Assembly (NCBI GenBank): GCA_030425195.1
Contig: JAUIAV010000016.1
Span: 44,533 to 108,532 of the forward strand
Source of the DNA: Gammaproteobacteria bacterium
GTDB lineage: Bacteria; Pseudomonadota; Gammaproteobacteria; Pseudomonadales; Azotimanducaceae
Length of the DNA: 64,000 nucleotides
Direction: 5' to 3'
Made by a program: the position numbers and the translations under genes. How positions within the stretch are numbered: position 1 is the stretch's first letter; each line of letters starts with the position of its first letter. Shown here in pieces: positions 47,583-56,650 of this stretch. Under the pieces are notes generated by a model, which worked only from the letters and a program-made list of their open reading frames with translations, had not been told where the DNA came from and did not search any database.

Positions 47583-49178
47583 ATGATTCTGTGTGGCTCG
47601 ATCACGGATTCCGAGCTCAGGGCACGGCTGTTGGCGCTTGCGGACGGCATGGGCTGGGACAGCTGGATCACGCACGATCCCAAGCTTCTGAATCCCATGC
47701 TGGACGCGCTTTCGAATCCCGCGGACGCCATCATCAGCGACGAAGGGGAAACCCTCGACCGTCTGCCGGACTCCAGTGCCGCACGGATTCTGGTGACGCA
47801 GGGCAATGCGCAACCGGAAGCGGATGCCGCCTATTTTGTGATCGACGTCGCAGAGACCGACGAGGCGATCCGTCAGCACCTGTACAACTGCATCAATACC
47901 ACGCGCCTCAAATCGCGCTTCAGGGAGAGTGCCGGCCGGGAGCCCATCACCCGACTGCCCCGCCACCAGGAACTCGTCAGCAGCCTGATCGATCACCGGG
48001 GCGCTCCGGTGGCCCTGCTGGTGGTGCAGGTGGACCACGCGGAGCATCTGTACGCGAATCTGGACCCGGTGAGCCGGACGGACCTGCTGGACGCCCTGGC
48101 GACCCGGCTCAAGCTCGCCGTGCCCGGCAACGGGATGATCGGATTCTATGACGCCGGCTGCTTCATCGTGGTGCTGCCGGAGCAGCCCAGGGACACTCTG
48201 ATGCGCACGGCCGACGGTATCCGTACCGCCGCCCGTACGCCCCTGTCCTATACCGGCGGGGAGATCCACCTCACCGTCAGCATCGGCTGTAATCACGTCA
48301 CCGAGTACCGGAGCTTCGACAGTCTCTGGCAGGGTGCGTGGCAGGCCGTCAACCGTGCGGTGAGTGAAGGCGGCAACCGTACCGAAGGCGGGCCGACCGA
48401 TCACATCTCCGCCCGGCTGCCCACCGCACTCGAGCGCGAGGAGTTCGGGCTCATGCTGCAGGGCCAGTGGTCGCGGGAGCGCCTCACCGGTGTGGAAGCC
48501 CTGCTGCGCTGGCAGGGCCTGGAGGTGGGCGAGCTGGCGCCGAGCCATTTCATACCCATCGCCGAACAGGATGGATTCATCACCCGGATCGGTGACTGGG
48601 TGCTCGAGCAGGCGAGCTCGGCGGCCACCAACTGGCTCGAGCATCTGGTCTCACCCATCTATCTCTGCGTGAACGTCTCGCCCCAGCAGTTCGTCCGTGA
48701 ATCCATCACCCGTCAGATCGAGCGGCTGAAGAGAGAGCGCTGGCTGGACCCGGCCATGCTCGAGCTCGAGCTCTCACTCGAAAACATGCTGCTGCTGGTG
48801 GACGAGCACCGCGACCAGCTCTACCGCCTGCGGGACTGGGGCGTGCGTTTCGCGGTGGACAATCTCGGCACCGAGCTGATCAACTTCGACCGGCTGCTGC
48901 GCTGTCCGGCGGACACCCTGAAGATCGACCGTCAGCTGGTCGGCCGTGTGGACAGCCACCCGGCAAGCCGGGACCTGGTTGCAGAGATCAACGGCATCGG
49001 CGAGCGTTTCCAGCTGCGTGTGGTTGCCGTCGGGGTGGAAACGCCGGAGCAGCTCGGGATCCTTCGTTCCATCGGAGACCTGGATCTGCAGGGCTATCTG
49101 CTCTCCCCGCCGGTACCCATCGGCGAGTTCCAGCAGCTGCTGGCCGTGGGATCCGACCCGCAGAGAAAGGAATCCTGA
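47583..49178 (+). CDS. degenerate GGDEF-EAL protein
   Basis: 531 residues. A REC-like N-terminal part (about 1-110, no clear phospho-Asp), a GGDEF-fold domain (about 115-270) whose GGDEF site reads DAGCF at 190-194, and an EAL domain (about 275-525). The EAL triplet is kept at 305-307, but DDFGTG reads DNLGTE from Asp426 and the usual E-I-T-E region is altered to ELSLEN. The diguanylate cyclase half is almost surely dead and the phosphodiesterase half doubtful, so it may bind c-di-GMP or act by contact. 39 bases after lhr, ATG after AAGGACCAGG. Confidence 0.85.
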   Translation: MILCGSITDSELRARLLALADGMGWDSWITHDPKLLNPMLDALSNPADAIISDEGETLDRLPDSSAARILVTQGNAQPEADAAYFVIDVAETDEAIRQHLYNCINTTRLKSRFRESAGREPITRLPRHQELVSSLIDHRGAPVALLVVQVDHAEHLYANLDPVSRTDLLDALATRLKLAVPGNGMIGFYDAGCFIVVLPEQPRDTLMRTADGIRTAARTPLSYTGGEIHLTVSIGCNHVTEYRSFDSLWQGAWQAVNRAVSEGGNRTEGGPTDHISARLPTALEREEFGLMLQGQWSRERLTGVEALLRWQGLEVGELAPSHFIPIAEQDGFITRIGDWVLEQASSAATNWLEHLVSPIYLCVNVSPQQFVRESITRQIERLKRERWLDPAMLELELSLENMLLLVDEHRDQLYRLRDWGVRFAVDNLGTELINFDRLLRCPADTLKIDRQLVGRVDSHPASRDLVAEINGIGERFQLRVVAVGVETPEQLGILRSIGDLDLQGYLLSPPVPIGEFQQLLAVGSDPQRKES

Positions 49179-49265
49179 CGCCGGGGCGGATACACTGGCC
49201 CTCCTCAAGTCATCGGAACCGGAACCCTGCTCTACTACGCCCCCCTCGAGTGCCTGGCCCACGAG

Positions 49266-50144
49266 ATGCAGCCCGGGCACGCTGAAAGTCCGGACCGCCT
49301 GCGCGCCATCACCCGACATCTGACCGATACGGGACTGCTGGCCGAACTCGAATCGCGGCAGGCGGCTCCCGTGGATGACGGAACCCTGGCCCGCGTTCAC
49401 GCACCGCATTATCTGGCGAGTCTGGAAGCGCTCCTGCCCACCGAGGGTGTGCGGGCCGTGGATCCGGATACCGCACTCTGTCCCCGGACCCTGACCGCCG
49501 CCCATATGGCGACGGGTGCGGTGGTGGCCGCGGTGGGCGCGGTCCTCGACGGAGAAGCTCAGACCGCCTTCTGCGCCGTCCGGCCGCCCGGCCACCACGC
49601 GGAGAGCGACGCCGCCATGGGCTTCTGTTTCTACAACAGCATCGCCGTGGGCGCCGATGTGGCGCTGGCCAGGGAAGACGTCTCCCGGGTGGCTGTCCTC
49701 GATTTCGACGTACACCATGGGAACGGAACGGTGGAGATCTTCCGGGACCGGCCGGAAGTCCTGGTCTGTTCCAGCTTCCAGCATCCGTTTTACCCGCACC
49801 GGTATCACGACACGGTCCGCGGGAACATCGTCAACACTCCGCTGCCCGCGGGGACGGGCAGCGCCGCGTTCCGCCGTGCGCTGGAAGCAGACTGGCTGCC
49901 GGCACTGACGGCGCACAGACCCGATCTGATTCTCGTTTCCGCGGGTTTCGATGCACACCGGGACGATCCGCTGGCGGGACTGCTGCTCTCGGACGAGGAT
50001 TTCGGCTGGCTGGGGGAACTGATTCTGGCTGCCGCCCGGGACCACACCGGCGGACGGGTGGTCTCGGCACTGGAAGGCGGCTATGACCTGGCAGCACTCG
50101 CCAGATCGGTAGCCGCCTACCTGACGGCACTCAAGGGCGGCTGA
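49266..50144 (+). CDS. histone-deacetylase-family amidohydrolase
   Basis: At least 292 residues. Class II HDAC/AcuC/APAH family: RPPGHHAE with tandem His, the zinc ligands in DFDVHHGNGT and AGFDAHRDDPL, and the ALEGGYDL end. Cytoplasmic; may deacetylate acetylpolyamines or similar. The true N-terminus is unclear: conserved residues (TLLYYAPLECLAHEM) are coded in frame from 49224 up to ATG 49266, but no ATG/GTG/TTG lies between them and the in-frame TGA at 49176, the EAL gene's own stop. CTG 49227 or ATC 49212 may be used. Confidence 0.85.
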   Translation: MQPGHAESPDRLRAITRHLTDTGLLAELESRQAAPVDDGTLARVHAPHYLASLEALLPTEGVRAVDPDTALCPRTLTAAHMATGAVVAAVGAVLDGEAQTAFCAVRPPGHHAESDAAMGFCFYNSIAVGADVALAREDVSRVAVLDFDVHHGNGTVEIFRDRPEVLVCSSFQHPFYPHRYHDTVRGNIVNTPLPAGTGSAAFRRALEADWLPALTAHRPDLILVSAGFDAHRDDPLAGLLLSDEDFGWLGELILAAARDHTGGRVVSALEGGYDLAALARSVAAYLTALKGG

Positions 50145-50162
50145 GCGCGGGGACCCGGCCCG

Positions 50163-50951
50163 CTACTCGCCCCTGAACCGCGCGTCCCGCTTCTCGAGAA
50201 ATGCGGCGACGCCTTCGGCGAAGTCGGTGCTGGAGCCGGCCTGGTTCTGCAGCTGCGCTTCCAGATCCAGCTGCTGCTCGTAGCTGTTCTGCCAGGTGGA
50301 CCAGTAAGCCCGGCGGATGAGGGCGAGTGACTTCGGCCCGTTGGCCAGCCGGTTCGCGATCTCCATGGCTCCGTCCATCAGCGCTTCGTTGTCATCGTAG
50401 AGCCGATTGACCAGACCCCATTCGTGGGCGGTCTCCGCCGGCAGCCGGTCCGCCATCATGGACAGTTCCACGGCCCTGCCCCAGCCGACCATGCGCGGCA
50501 GCAGGAAGGTGGCACCCCCGTCGGGGATCAGGCCGATCCGGGCAAACGCCTGCAGGAAGAACGCATTCTTCGATGCGCAGACCATGTCTCCCATCATGGC
50601 GAAGCTCATGCCGACCCCGGCAGCCGCACCGTTCACGGCGGTGACCAGCGGCATCTCCAGATCGCGCAGCTGCAGCAGGATCGGATGGTAGGTGGTTCTG
50701 AGACCGTCGCCGGCTCCGCCGCGACGCTCGCCCCGATCCTCATCCTGCAGATTGGCACCGGCGCAGAAACCACGGCCTTCGCCGGTCAGCAGCAGCGCAC
50801 GGGCGCCGTTCGCCGGTTTCTTCAGCTCCGCCAGTGCCTCGAAGAAGTCATCCAGCATGCGGCTGCCGATGGCGTTCATCACCTCCGGATGGTTGAACTT
50901 CAGCACCGCCACCCGATCGATGAATTCCAGACTCAGTCTCTCCATGTGCAT
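50163..50951 (-). CDS. enoyl-CoA hydratase/isomerase family protein
   Basis: 262 residues, crotonase fold. Oxyanion-hole stretches GRGFCAGANLQDE and NGAAAGVGMSFAMMGD, catalytic Glu region ARIGLIPDGGATFLLPR with Asp in place of one of the two Glu, and the C-terminal helix. The single acidic residue suggests isomerase or hydrolase activity as an alternative to hydration. A start at 50945 (third residue) has a better-spaced GGGA. Convergent with the HDAC gene. Confidence 0.9.
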   Translation of the reverse strand: MHMERLSLEFIDRVAVLKFNHPEVMNAIGSRMLDDFFEALAELKKPANGARALLLTGEGRGFCAGANLQDEDRGERRGGAGDGLRTTYHPILLQLRDLEMPLVTAVNGAAAGVGMSFAMMGDMVCASKNAFFLQAFARIGLIPDGGATFLLPRMVGWGRAVELSMMADRLPAETAHEWGLVNRLYDDNEALMDGAMEIANRLANGPKSLALIRRAYWSTWQNSYEQQLDLEAQLQNQAGSSTDFAEGVAAFLEKRDARFRGE

Positions 50952-51041
50952 CCCACTTCAATATTTTCGGGGCGGAGACCTTATCATACCTGTCAGTCCG
51001 GGCACCGGGCCGGGACAGCCGAGGGACGCGGATATCAGAAG

Positions 51042-51470
51042 ATGAACGAGGAGCAGATCAGCACCATCGCCAGGGCCTGCGAGGCCCTGTCCATCGCCTA
51101 CGCGAGGGCCGTGGATTTCCGGGATTACGAGTACTTCGTCAGCCTGTTCGTGGAGGACGGCGAGCTGGACACCGGGCGGCCCCTGACCGGACGGTCCACC
51201 ATCGCCGAGGCACTGTCCCGCCGGCCGGACGAGCTGCGCTCCAGACACGTGATCACGAACGTGTTCATCGACGTGCTCAGCGAGCAGGAGGCCCGTGGCA
51301 TTTCCTACCTCACCCTCTACCGGCACGTGGGCCCGGAGAGCCTGAAAGGTGAGCCGGTCCCCTTTGACGGTCCCGCCGGTGTGGGCCATTACGAGGACCG
51401 GTTCGTGAAGACGGAAGAGGGCTGGAAGTTCGGCCGCCGCAAGCTGCATTTCGCGTTCCGGCGGTTCTGA
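51042..51470 (+). CDS. SnoaL/NTF2-like protein
   Basis: 142 residues. A cone-shaped alpha+beta fold: YARAVDFRDYEYFVSLFVEDGELD, then TGRSTIAEALSRRP and strands ISYLTLYRHVG, GHYEDRFVKTEEGWKFGRRKL. This is the SnoaL_4 type found in aromatic dioxygenase small subunits, dehydratases and isomerases. First gene of a compact plus-strand run; the next starts three bases after its stop. Confidence 0.85.
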   Translation: MNEEQISTIARACEALSIAYARAVDFRDYEYFVSLFVEDGELDTGRPLTGRSTIAEALSRRPDELRSRHVITNVFIDVLSEQEARGISYLTLYRHVGPESLKGEPVPFDGPAGVGHYEDRFVKTEEGWKFGRRKLHFAFRRF

Positions 51471-51473
51471 GCA

Positions 51474-52088
51474 GTGGCCCGACCGCAGGCCGTGCTCTTC
51501 GATCTGGGCGGCGTGCTCTTCCGATACGACCCGCAGACGCGCTGGCAGGCATTCGCCGGGCAGACGGAGCTGCCGCCGGACGAGGTCCGGCGTCGTCTGT
51601 CCTCTTCCGGTTACTCGATGGCCTGCGATCAGGGCAGGTTCCGGGGTAACCGGGCCTACCGGGAAGGCATCCGGGCACTCGGCTGCCGGATGTCCATGGA
51701 ACGGTTCGTGCAGCTCTGGGTGAGCGCCTTCAGACCGGACGAGGCCGTGCTCGATCTGGCTAGGCAGGTGCAGGCCGATGACGGCCCGGCCATTGCCCTG
51801 TTCACCAACAACTCCGATCTGGTTCGCGACGGGCTGGAGGCATTCTGGCCCGCCGTGCTCGCACCCTTCATGCCGAGAATCTTCTCCGCGGACCTGGGCC
51901 TCACGAAACCGGACCCACGCGCCTATCAGCAGGTCGCCGATCTGCTCGGCGCGTCACCGGAACAGGTCCTCGTGGTGGACGACGCGCCGGTCAATACGGC
52001 CACCGCCGCGTCCCTGGGGTTCGACGTGATCGACTATGTGAACCCGCACGAACTGGCGTCCGAACTCCGCGGCCGGGCGCTTCTGTGA
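51474..52088 (+). CDS. HAD-IA family hydrolase
   Basis: 204 residues. FDLGGVLFRYD at the N-terminus (Asp10 nucleophile, DLGGV form of the YihX/epoxide-hydrolase-N type), a short cap, IALFTNNSD motif II, LTKPDPRAY motif III and VVDDAPVN motif IV. GTG start at 51474. Its TGA overlaps the next GTG start (GTGA). Confidence 0.88.
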   Translation: MARPQAVLFDLGGVLFRYDPQTRWQAFAGQTELPPDEVRRRLSSSGYSMACDQGRFRGNRAYREGIRALGCRMSMERFVQLWVSAFRPDEAVLDLARQVQADDGPAIALFTNNSDLVRDGLEAFWPAVLAPFMPRIFSADLGLTKPDPRAYQQVADLLGASPEQVLVVDDAPVNTATAASLGFDVIDYVNPHELASELRGRALL

Positions 52089-53509
52089 CCCGGTCCCGCC
52101 TGGGGCTCCGGCTCCTGCTCGTCGGATTCGTGGGTGTTGCGACGGGTCAGGCATGGGGAGAGGATTGTGCGAGCGCCGCCGGGGAAGCAGAGGCGGAGCT
52201 CGAGGCACTGCGCCGTCAGGCGCCTGTACCGGCCATGGGGCTGGCCATTTTCTGTGCGGGTAAGCCCGTGCTGCTTGCGGGCTATGGCGCCGCCGACGCC
52301 GGCACCCCGTTCCGCTGGGGATCCATCACCAAGTCGTTCACGGGGCTGGCCGGGCTGCGTCTGCTGTCGGAAACGGACCTGGAATCCGAGACCCCGGTCC
52401 GATCGGTTCTCACCGCCGGTTATTTCCACAACGACTGGGCGGACACCCGCCCGGTCCGGATCGGAGACCTGCTGGGTCTCAGTGCGGGACTGACGGATCT
52501 GAACCGGGCGGAGTGGCAGGACAATACGCCCCGGGCGCTCTGGGCGGCCCTTGAACGGCATGCCCGGGAACGCCGCACCCTGTGGCCGCCCGGCCTCCAG
52601 CACAGCTACAGCAATGTCCCGCCCGGACTCACCGCTGCGGTGGTCGAGCGGGCGAGCGGCCTTGCCTTTCCGGAGTACCTGAAGGCCAGGGTTCTGATGC
52701 CCCTCGGCATGCGCGAGGCGAGCCTCGCGCCCGTTCCCGGGCTGCCTGGTGGGTTCCGGGAAGATGGCAGCACGGAGATTCCCTACTGGCATATGACGTT
52801 CCGCGCCTTCGGCGCCATCAATGCCAGCACCCGGGAGATGAGCCGGTTCGTGGAGGCACTCCTGAACGGCGGCAGGCTGGATGGCAGGCAGGCCCTGCCG
52901 GAGGTGCTGATAGAGAAGCTGTTCGAACCCCTGGGCACCCTCGGCAGCACGGCGGGGCTCGAGGTGGGTTACGGTGCCGGCCTCTACGGCTGGGTCCGTC
53001 ACGGACAGCTCTTCCACGGCCACGGCGGCGATGCGGACGGATACCGCTCCCGATACGGACTGCTGCGCGATCACGGGCGGGCCTACCTGGTGGTCATCAA
53101 CACGGACAATCCGCGACTGCTCGAACGGATGCGCCGTGTGCTCGAGCAGCGCCTGACCGACGGTCTCCCCGTGCCGGCGGCACCTGCAACCGGCCGCGAC
53201 GATCTCCCGGCCTATGCAGGTACCTATTACCCCTCGAGCGCCCGGTTCGACAGCGATGCCTGGCGCGCAGGCCGTCGCCACCGGGTGACGATCCACTCCC
53301 TCGAGGACCGGCTGCTGATCTCCGGGGGAGGCGCAAACACCGCCCTTTACCCGGCCGGCCGGGGCCGCTTCTACCGCGCCGGCGACCCGGCCATCACCGC
53401 CGTATTCGTCCGGGATTCCGGCGGCAGCCTGTATCTGCAGGGCGAGCCGGGCAATTTCGTACGCATATCCCCGGGCCCCTGTCCAGATTTTCTTCCCCTG
53501 TGTGATTGA
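52085..53509 (+). CDS. secreted serine hydrolase, class C beta-lactamase family
   Basis: 474 residues. Signal peptide (hydrophobic about 9-20, cleavage near AWG). Ser80-x-x-Lys83 in WGSITKSF, Tyr175-Ser-Asn in HSYSNV and the HGHGG motif mark the penicillin-binding/beta-lactamase-C fold. Most such proteins are esterases or D-amino-peptidases rather than beta-lactamases. A C-terminal domain of about 100 residues (AGTYYPSS, RLLISGGG, FVRISP) resembles DUF3471. GTG start overlapping the HAD stop. Confidence 0.88.
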   Translation: MTRSRLGLRLLLVGFVGVATGQAWGEDCASAAGEAEAELEALRRQAPVPAMGLAIFCAGKPVLLAGYGAADAGTPFRWGSITKSFTGLAGLRLLSETDLESETPVRSVLTAGYFHNDWADTRPVRIGDLLGLSAGLTDLNRAEWQDNTPRALWAALERHARERRTLWPPGLQHSYSNVPPGLTAAVVERASGLAFPEYLKARVLMPLGMREASLAPVPGLPGGFREDGSTEIPYWHMTFRAFGAINASTREMSRFVEALLNGGRLDGRQALPEVLIEKLFEPLGTLGSTAGLEVGYGAGLYGWVRHGQLFHGHGGDADGYRSRYGLLRDHGRAYLVVINTDNPRLLERMRRVLEQRLTDGLPVPAAPATGRDDLPAYAGTYYPSSARFDSDAWRAGRRHRVTIHSLEDRLLISGGGANTALYPAGRGRFYRAGDPAITAVFVRDSGGSLYLQGEPGNFVRISPGPCPDFLPLCD

Positions 53510-54018
53510 TGAATAATCCGGACATGGCTGCGATCGGCACATGTGAACTGAGACTGGCGAAACCGGGTGACGCCCGGCTGCTCGCGCGCATGTCCCGTGA
53601 CTACATCGAGCACGGACTCCACTGGCGCTGGCGGCCGGAGCAGCTGGTCCGGAAGATCCGGGCGACGGAGACCATCGTCCTGGTGGCCGAGCTGGATGTG
53701 GGCGGCGTCCGCTTCATAGGCGGCTTCGCCGTCATGGACTTCGAGCTCGGCGGCGACATGGAAAAAGCGCAGCTGACGCTGCTCGCCGTCCACCCGAACA
53801 TCCGTCGCCGACACATCGGCAGTCAGCTGCTGCGCTGGCTGCACAAGTCCGCCCGGGTCGCCGGCTGCGAGCACATCGAGCTCCAGGTCCGCAGCGACAA
53901 TCTCTCTGCCCGGCGTTTCTACCAGAAGTTCGGGTACCAGGAAGAGACACTGATCCCCGGCTACTACGACGGCAAACTGCCTGCCTACCAGATGAAGCTC
54001 CGCCTGCGCGGCGCCTGA
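53509..54018 (+). CDS. GNAT-family N-acetyltransferase
   Basis: 169 residues from ATG 53509, which shares one base with the serine-hydrolase stop. Acetyl-CoA binding loop VHPNIRRRHIGSQLL (the R/Q-x-x-G-x-G/A pattern with H-I-G), then VRSDNLSARRFYQKFGYQEE, the usual GNAT end. Substrate unknown. Followed 12 bases later by the LLM oxidoreductase. Confidence 0.9.
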   Translation: MNNPDMAAIGTCELRLAKPGDARLLARMSRDYIEHGLHWRWRPEQLVRKIRATETIVLVAELDVGGVRFIGGFAVMDFELGGDMEKAQLTLLAVHPNIRRRHIGSQLLRWLHKSARVAGCEHIELQVRSDNLSARRFYQKFGYQEETLIPGYYDGKLPAYQMKLRLRGA

Positions 54019-54030
54019 CCGGCCGGACCC

Positions 54031-54936
54031 ATGCTGGTCGGGACCGTTGCCTCCTTCGAAATTCTGAGCTGCTCTCATCGGGAGCGCCGCGAGCACGTGG
54101 CCCGCATCCTGGATCAGGGCATCGATCACGTCTTCATGGCCGACCACGTCAGCTTCATCAACGGCCTGGGGATGGACGGTCTCATCAACGCCGCCACGCT
54201 GGCCGCGCAGGACGAGCGGCTGAAGGTGGTGGTCGGCGTCTACCTGCTGGCCCTGCGTCATCCCCTGCCGGTTGCCAGGCAGCTGGCCACCATCGCCCAG
54301 TCCGCGCCGGGACAGCTCATCCTGGGGGTGGGTGTCGGCGGCGAGGACCGCAACGAGATCGCCATGTGCGGCGTGGATCCCGCCACCCGCGGCCGGCGCA
54401 CGGACGAATGCCTGGCGGTGCTGAACGGTGTTGCGGGTGGCGAGCCGTTCTCTTTCGACGGCGAGTTCTTCCAGTTCCAGCGGGCCATCATCAGACCCGC
54501 GCCGGACCCGGCCGTGCCCATCCTCATCGGCGGTAGAGTGGATGCATCGCTCGAACGGGCCGCCCGCTTCGGCGACGGCTGGCTGGCGGTCTGGGTGTCC
54601 CCGGAACGATTCAGACAGGCCACCGCGACCGTGGATGCCCGGGCAGCCGAGCTCGGCCGGCCCCGTCCCACCCGGCACGGTCTGCAGCTGTGGGCGGGTA
54701 TCGATGACGATCGGACGATCGCACGGGCCCGGCTGGCCGACGCCATGGAACGTTTCTACCACGTGCCGTTCGAGCGCTTCGAGAAGTACAGCCCCTACGG
54801 GACGGCTGCGGAAGTGGCCGAGTTCCTCGGCCGCTACCGGGATGCCGGGTGCGGACTCTTCAACATCATGCCCATCACCGCGACGGAAGCGGCCGGCATC
54901 GACGCGGTGGCCGAGATCCGGGCCCGGCTCGGCTGA
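54031..54936 (+). CDS. LLM-class flavin-dependent oxidoreductase
   Basis: 301 residues, luciferase-like TIM barrel. HVFMADHVSF near the N-terminus, LKVVVGVYLLALRHPLPVARQLATIAQ, LILGVGVGGE and IPILIGG-like PVPILIGGRVDASLERAARFGDGW are typical of F420- or FMN-dependent LLM enzymes. Substrate not predictable. Confidence 0.9.
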   Translation: MLVGTVASFEILSCSHRERREHVARILDQGIDHVFMADHVSFINGLGMDGLINAATLAAQDERLKVVVGVYLLALRHPLPVARQLATIAQSAPGQLILGVGVGGEDRNEIAMCGVDPATRGRRTDECLAVLNGVAGGEPFSFDGEFFQFQRAIIRPAPDPAVPILIGGRVDASLERAARFGDGWLAVWVSPERFRQATATVDARAAELGRPRPTRHGLQLWAGIDDDRTIARARLADAMERFYHVPFERFEKYSPYGTAAEVAEFLGRYRDAGCGLFNIMPITATEAAGIDAVAEIRARLG

Positions 54937-54977
54937 GGTCGGGCTATAATCGGGCTTCCACGGTCCCGGAGCCGCCT

Positions 54978-55856
54978 TTGGCCCACAGCCACGATCACAG
55001 TCACGACAACGAACAGGCACTGGGTCGCGCGTTCGCGCTGATCGGCACCTTCATGTTCGTCGAGGTGGTGGGTGGCCTGGTCGCCAACAGCCTCACCCTC
55101 CTGGCCGACGCGGGCCACATGTTTCTGGATGCCAGTGCTCTGGCTTTCTCCTGGTATGCGTTGCGTCTGTCCCGGCGCCTGCAGGATGACCGGCTGAGCT
55201 ACGGCTATCACCGCTGGGAGGTGCTGGCCGCTTTCGTGAACGGACTCACCCTGATGGCACTGGTGGGCTGGATCCTGCTCGAGGCCTGGGAACGGCTGAA
55301 CACGCCCCAGACCATGATCCCGCTGCCGGCGCTGGCGGTGGCGACCGTCGGGCTCGTCGTCAACATCATCGCCTACCGGTGGCTGCACGGTCACCAGGAC
55401 AGCGCCGCCGTGCGCAGTGCCGCCCTGCACGTGCTCGGGGACCTGCTCGGGTCCATCGCCGCCATCACGGCCGCGCTCACCGTCTGGCTCACCGGCTGGC
55501 CGTATGCGGACCCGCTGCTGGCGCTGGTGATCGCCGCCATTCTCGGGAACGGCGCCTGGCGGGTTCTGAAGGATGCCACCCACATTCTGCTGGAAGGCGT
55601 CCCGGACGGCATCAATCTGGAAAAGATCGCCCGCACGCTGACCGATCGGGTGCCGGGCGTGAATGGCGTGCACCACCTGCATGCCTGGGCGCTGACGGCC
55701 CAGAAGCCTCTGCTCACGCTGCACGCCAGCGTCGATGAGCCGGCCGATCTGTCTCAGGTGATGAACAACATCAAGCTGGTTCTCGTGGAGGAGTTCGGTA
55801 TCGATCACTCCACCGTACAGGTGGACCATGGCAAGTGTCCGGATCGGCATCCGTGA
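54978..55856 (+). CDS. cation diffusion facilitator (ZitB/CzcD-like)
   Basis: 292 residues. His-rich N-terminus (AHSHDHSHD), six helices, metal sites HMFLD in helix 2 and HVLGD in helix 5, and a C-terminal cytoplasmic domain. It should export zinc or cobalt in exchange for protons. The start is TTG 54978, six bases after GGAG; no ATG or GTG lies in the right place. Its stop overlaps the dgkA start. Confidence 0.9.
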   Translation: MAHSHDHSHDNEQALGRAFALIGTFMFVEVVGGLVANSLTLLADAGHMFLDASALAFSWYALRLSRRLQDDRLSYGYHRWEVLAAFVNGLTLMALVGWILLEAWERLNTPQTMIPLPALAVATVGLVVNIIAYRWLHGHQDSAAVRSAALHVLGDLLGSIAAITAALTVWLTGWPYADPLLALVIAAILGNGAWRVLKDATHILLEGVPDGINLEKIARTLTDRVPGVNGVHHLHAWALTAQKPLLTLHASVDEPADLSQVMNNIKLVLVEEFGIDHSTVQVDHGKCPDRHP

Positions 55857-56233
55857 TCAAACCACGGAATACGGGCATCACCCGGGTCTGGAAAGCCACC
55901 ATCTACTCCATTCAGGGTCTGAAGGCGGCCTGGCGGCACGAATCCGCCTTCCGCCAGGAGCTCGTCATCGGCCTGGTTCTGCTGCCCGTTTCCTTCTGGG
56001 TGGCCAAATCCTGGGTGGAGGTGGCGGTGCTGATGGGCGTCTGCTTTCTGGTGCTGATCGTGGAACTGCTGAATTCAGCCGTCGAGGCGGTCGTCGATCG
56101 GGTGGGTCACGAGCATCACGACCTGGCCGGTCAGGCGAAAGACATGGGTTCCGCCGCCGTCATGCTGTCTCTGATCATGGCCGTGGGTACCTGGCTGCTG
56201 ATCGGCGCGCACAACTTTCTCTTCACGGGCTAG
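55853..56233 (+). CDS. dgkA: diacylglycerol kinase DgkA
   Basis: 126 residues with three helices. AAWRHESAFRQE, IVELLNSAVEAVVDRVG and AKDMGSAAVML match the E. coli enzyme, including the catalytic Glu in the surface helix. It phosphorylates diacylglycerol released in envelope glycan synthesis. GTG 55853 shares GTGA with the CDF stop. Its TAG overlaps the opposite gene's stop in CTAG. Confidence 0.95.
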   Translation: MIKPRNTGITRVWKATIYSIQGLKAAWRHESAFRQELVIGLVLLPVSFWVAKSWVEVAVLMGVCFLVLIVELLNSAVEAVVDRVGHEHHDLAGQAKDMGSAAVMLSLIMAVGTWLLIGAHNFLFTG

Positions 56234-56592
56234 CGGCAGACGGTGACGTTGTCGTGGGTGGTGCAGGTTCTGCCCGCCGGAGGTACCCACCGCTCGCGGC
56301 GCAGGTTGCCTTCCGCGCCGAGACTGCCGTCATCGTAAAACAGCACCCGTCCCGAATCCTCCAGACGATCCGTTCTCAGCTCCCAGGGACCCACACGGCG
56401 GGATCCCGTCGCGGAGGCGGAGAAATCGATGGCGCCGATGGGTCGGGCACTGCCGCCGTACACCTGGACCGTGCTGGAACCCGTAGTCACCTGCTCGACA
56501 GGCAGGTGCGCCTGAACGGCGCTGGCCATCGCACTGGTGATCAGCGCGAGCAGAATCGGGACCCATACGGGTTTTGTAGGGACGGCTGTCAT
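56230..56592 (-). CDS. small secreted protein, unknown function
   Basis: 120 residues from ATG 56592. Signal peptide (hydrophobic about 11-25, cleavage after VQA). The mature part is beta-rich and ends RTCTTHDNVTVCR, with two cysteines nine residues apart that may form a disulfide. I do not recognise the family. Convergent with dgkA with stops sharing CTAG; 58 bases upstream is the end of a CoA ligase on the same strand... read as its neighbour rather than its operon. Confidence 0.65.
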   Translation of the reverse strand: MTAVPTKPVWVPILLALITSAMASAVQAHLPVEQVTTGSSTVQVYGGSARPIGAIDFSASATGSRRVGPWELRTDRLEDSGRVLFYDDGSLGAEGNLRRERWVPPAGRTCTTHDNVTVCR

Positions 56593-56650
56593 ACGGCCCA
56601 GTCTACGCGCGGGCATGCCACCTGGACTGTGACGGGCTTCGCGGGGATCG

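Noticed and set aside
46146..48644. 832-codon open frame antisense to lhr and the EAL gene
   Set aside because: It lies opposite two genes with intact motifs, has no domain I recognise, and its composition (Gln/Arg/His/Gly-rich) is that of a shadow frame in high-GC DNA.
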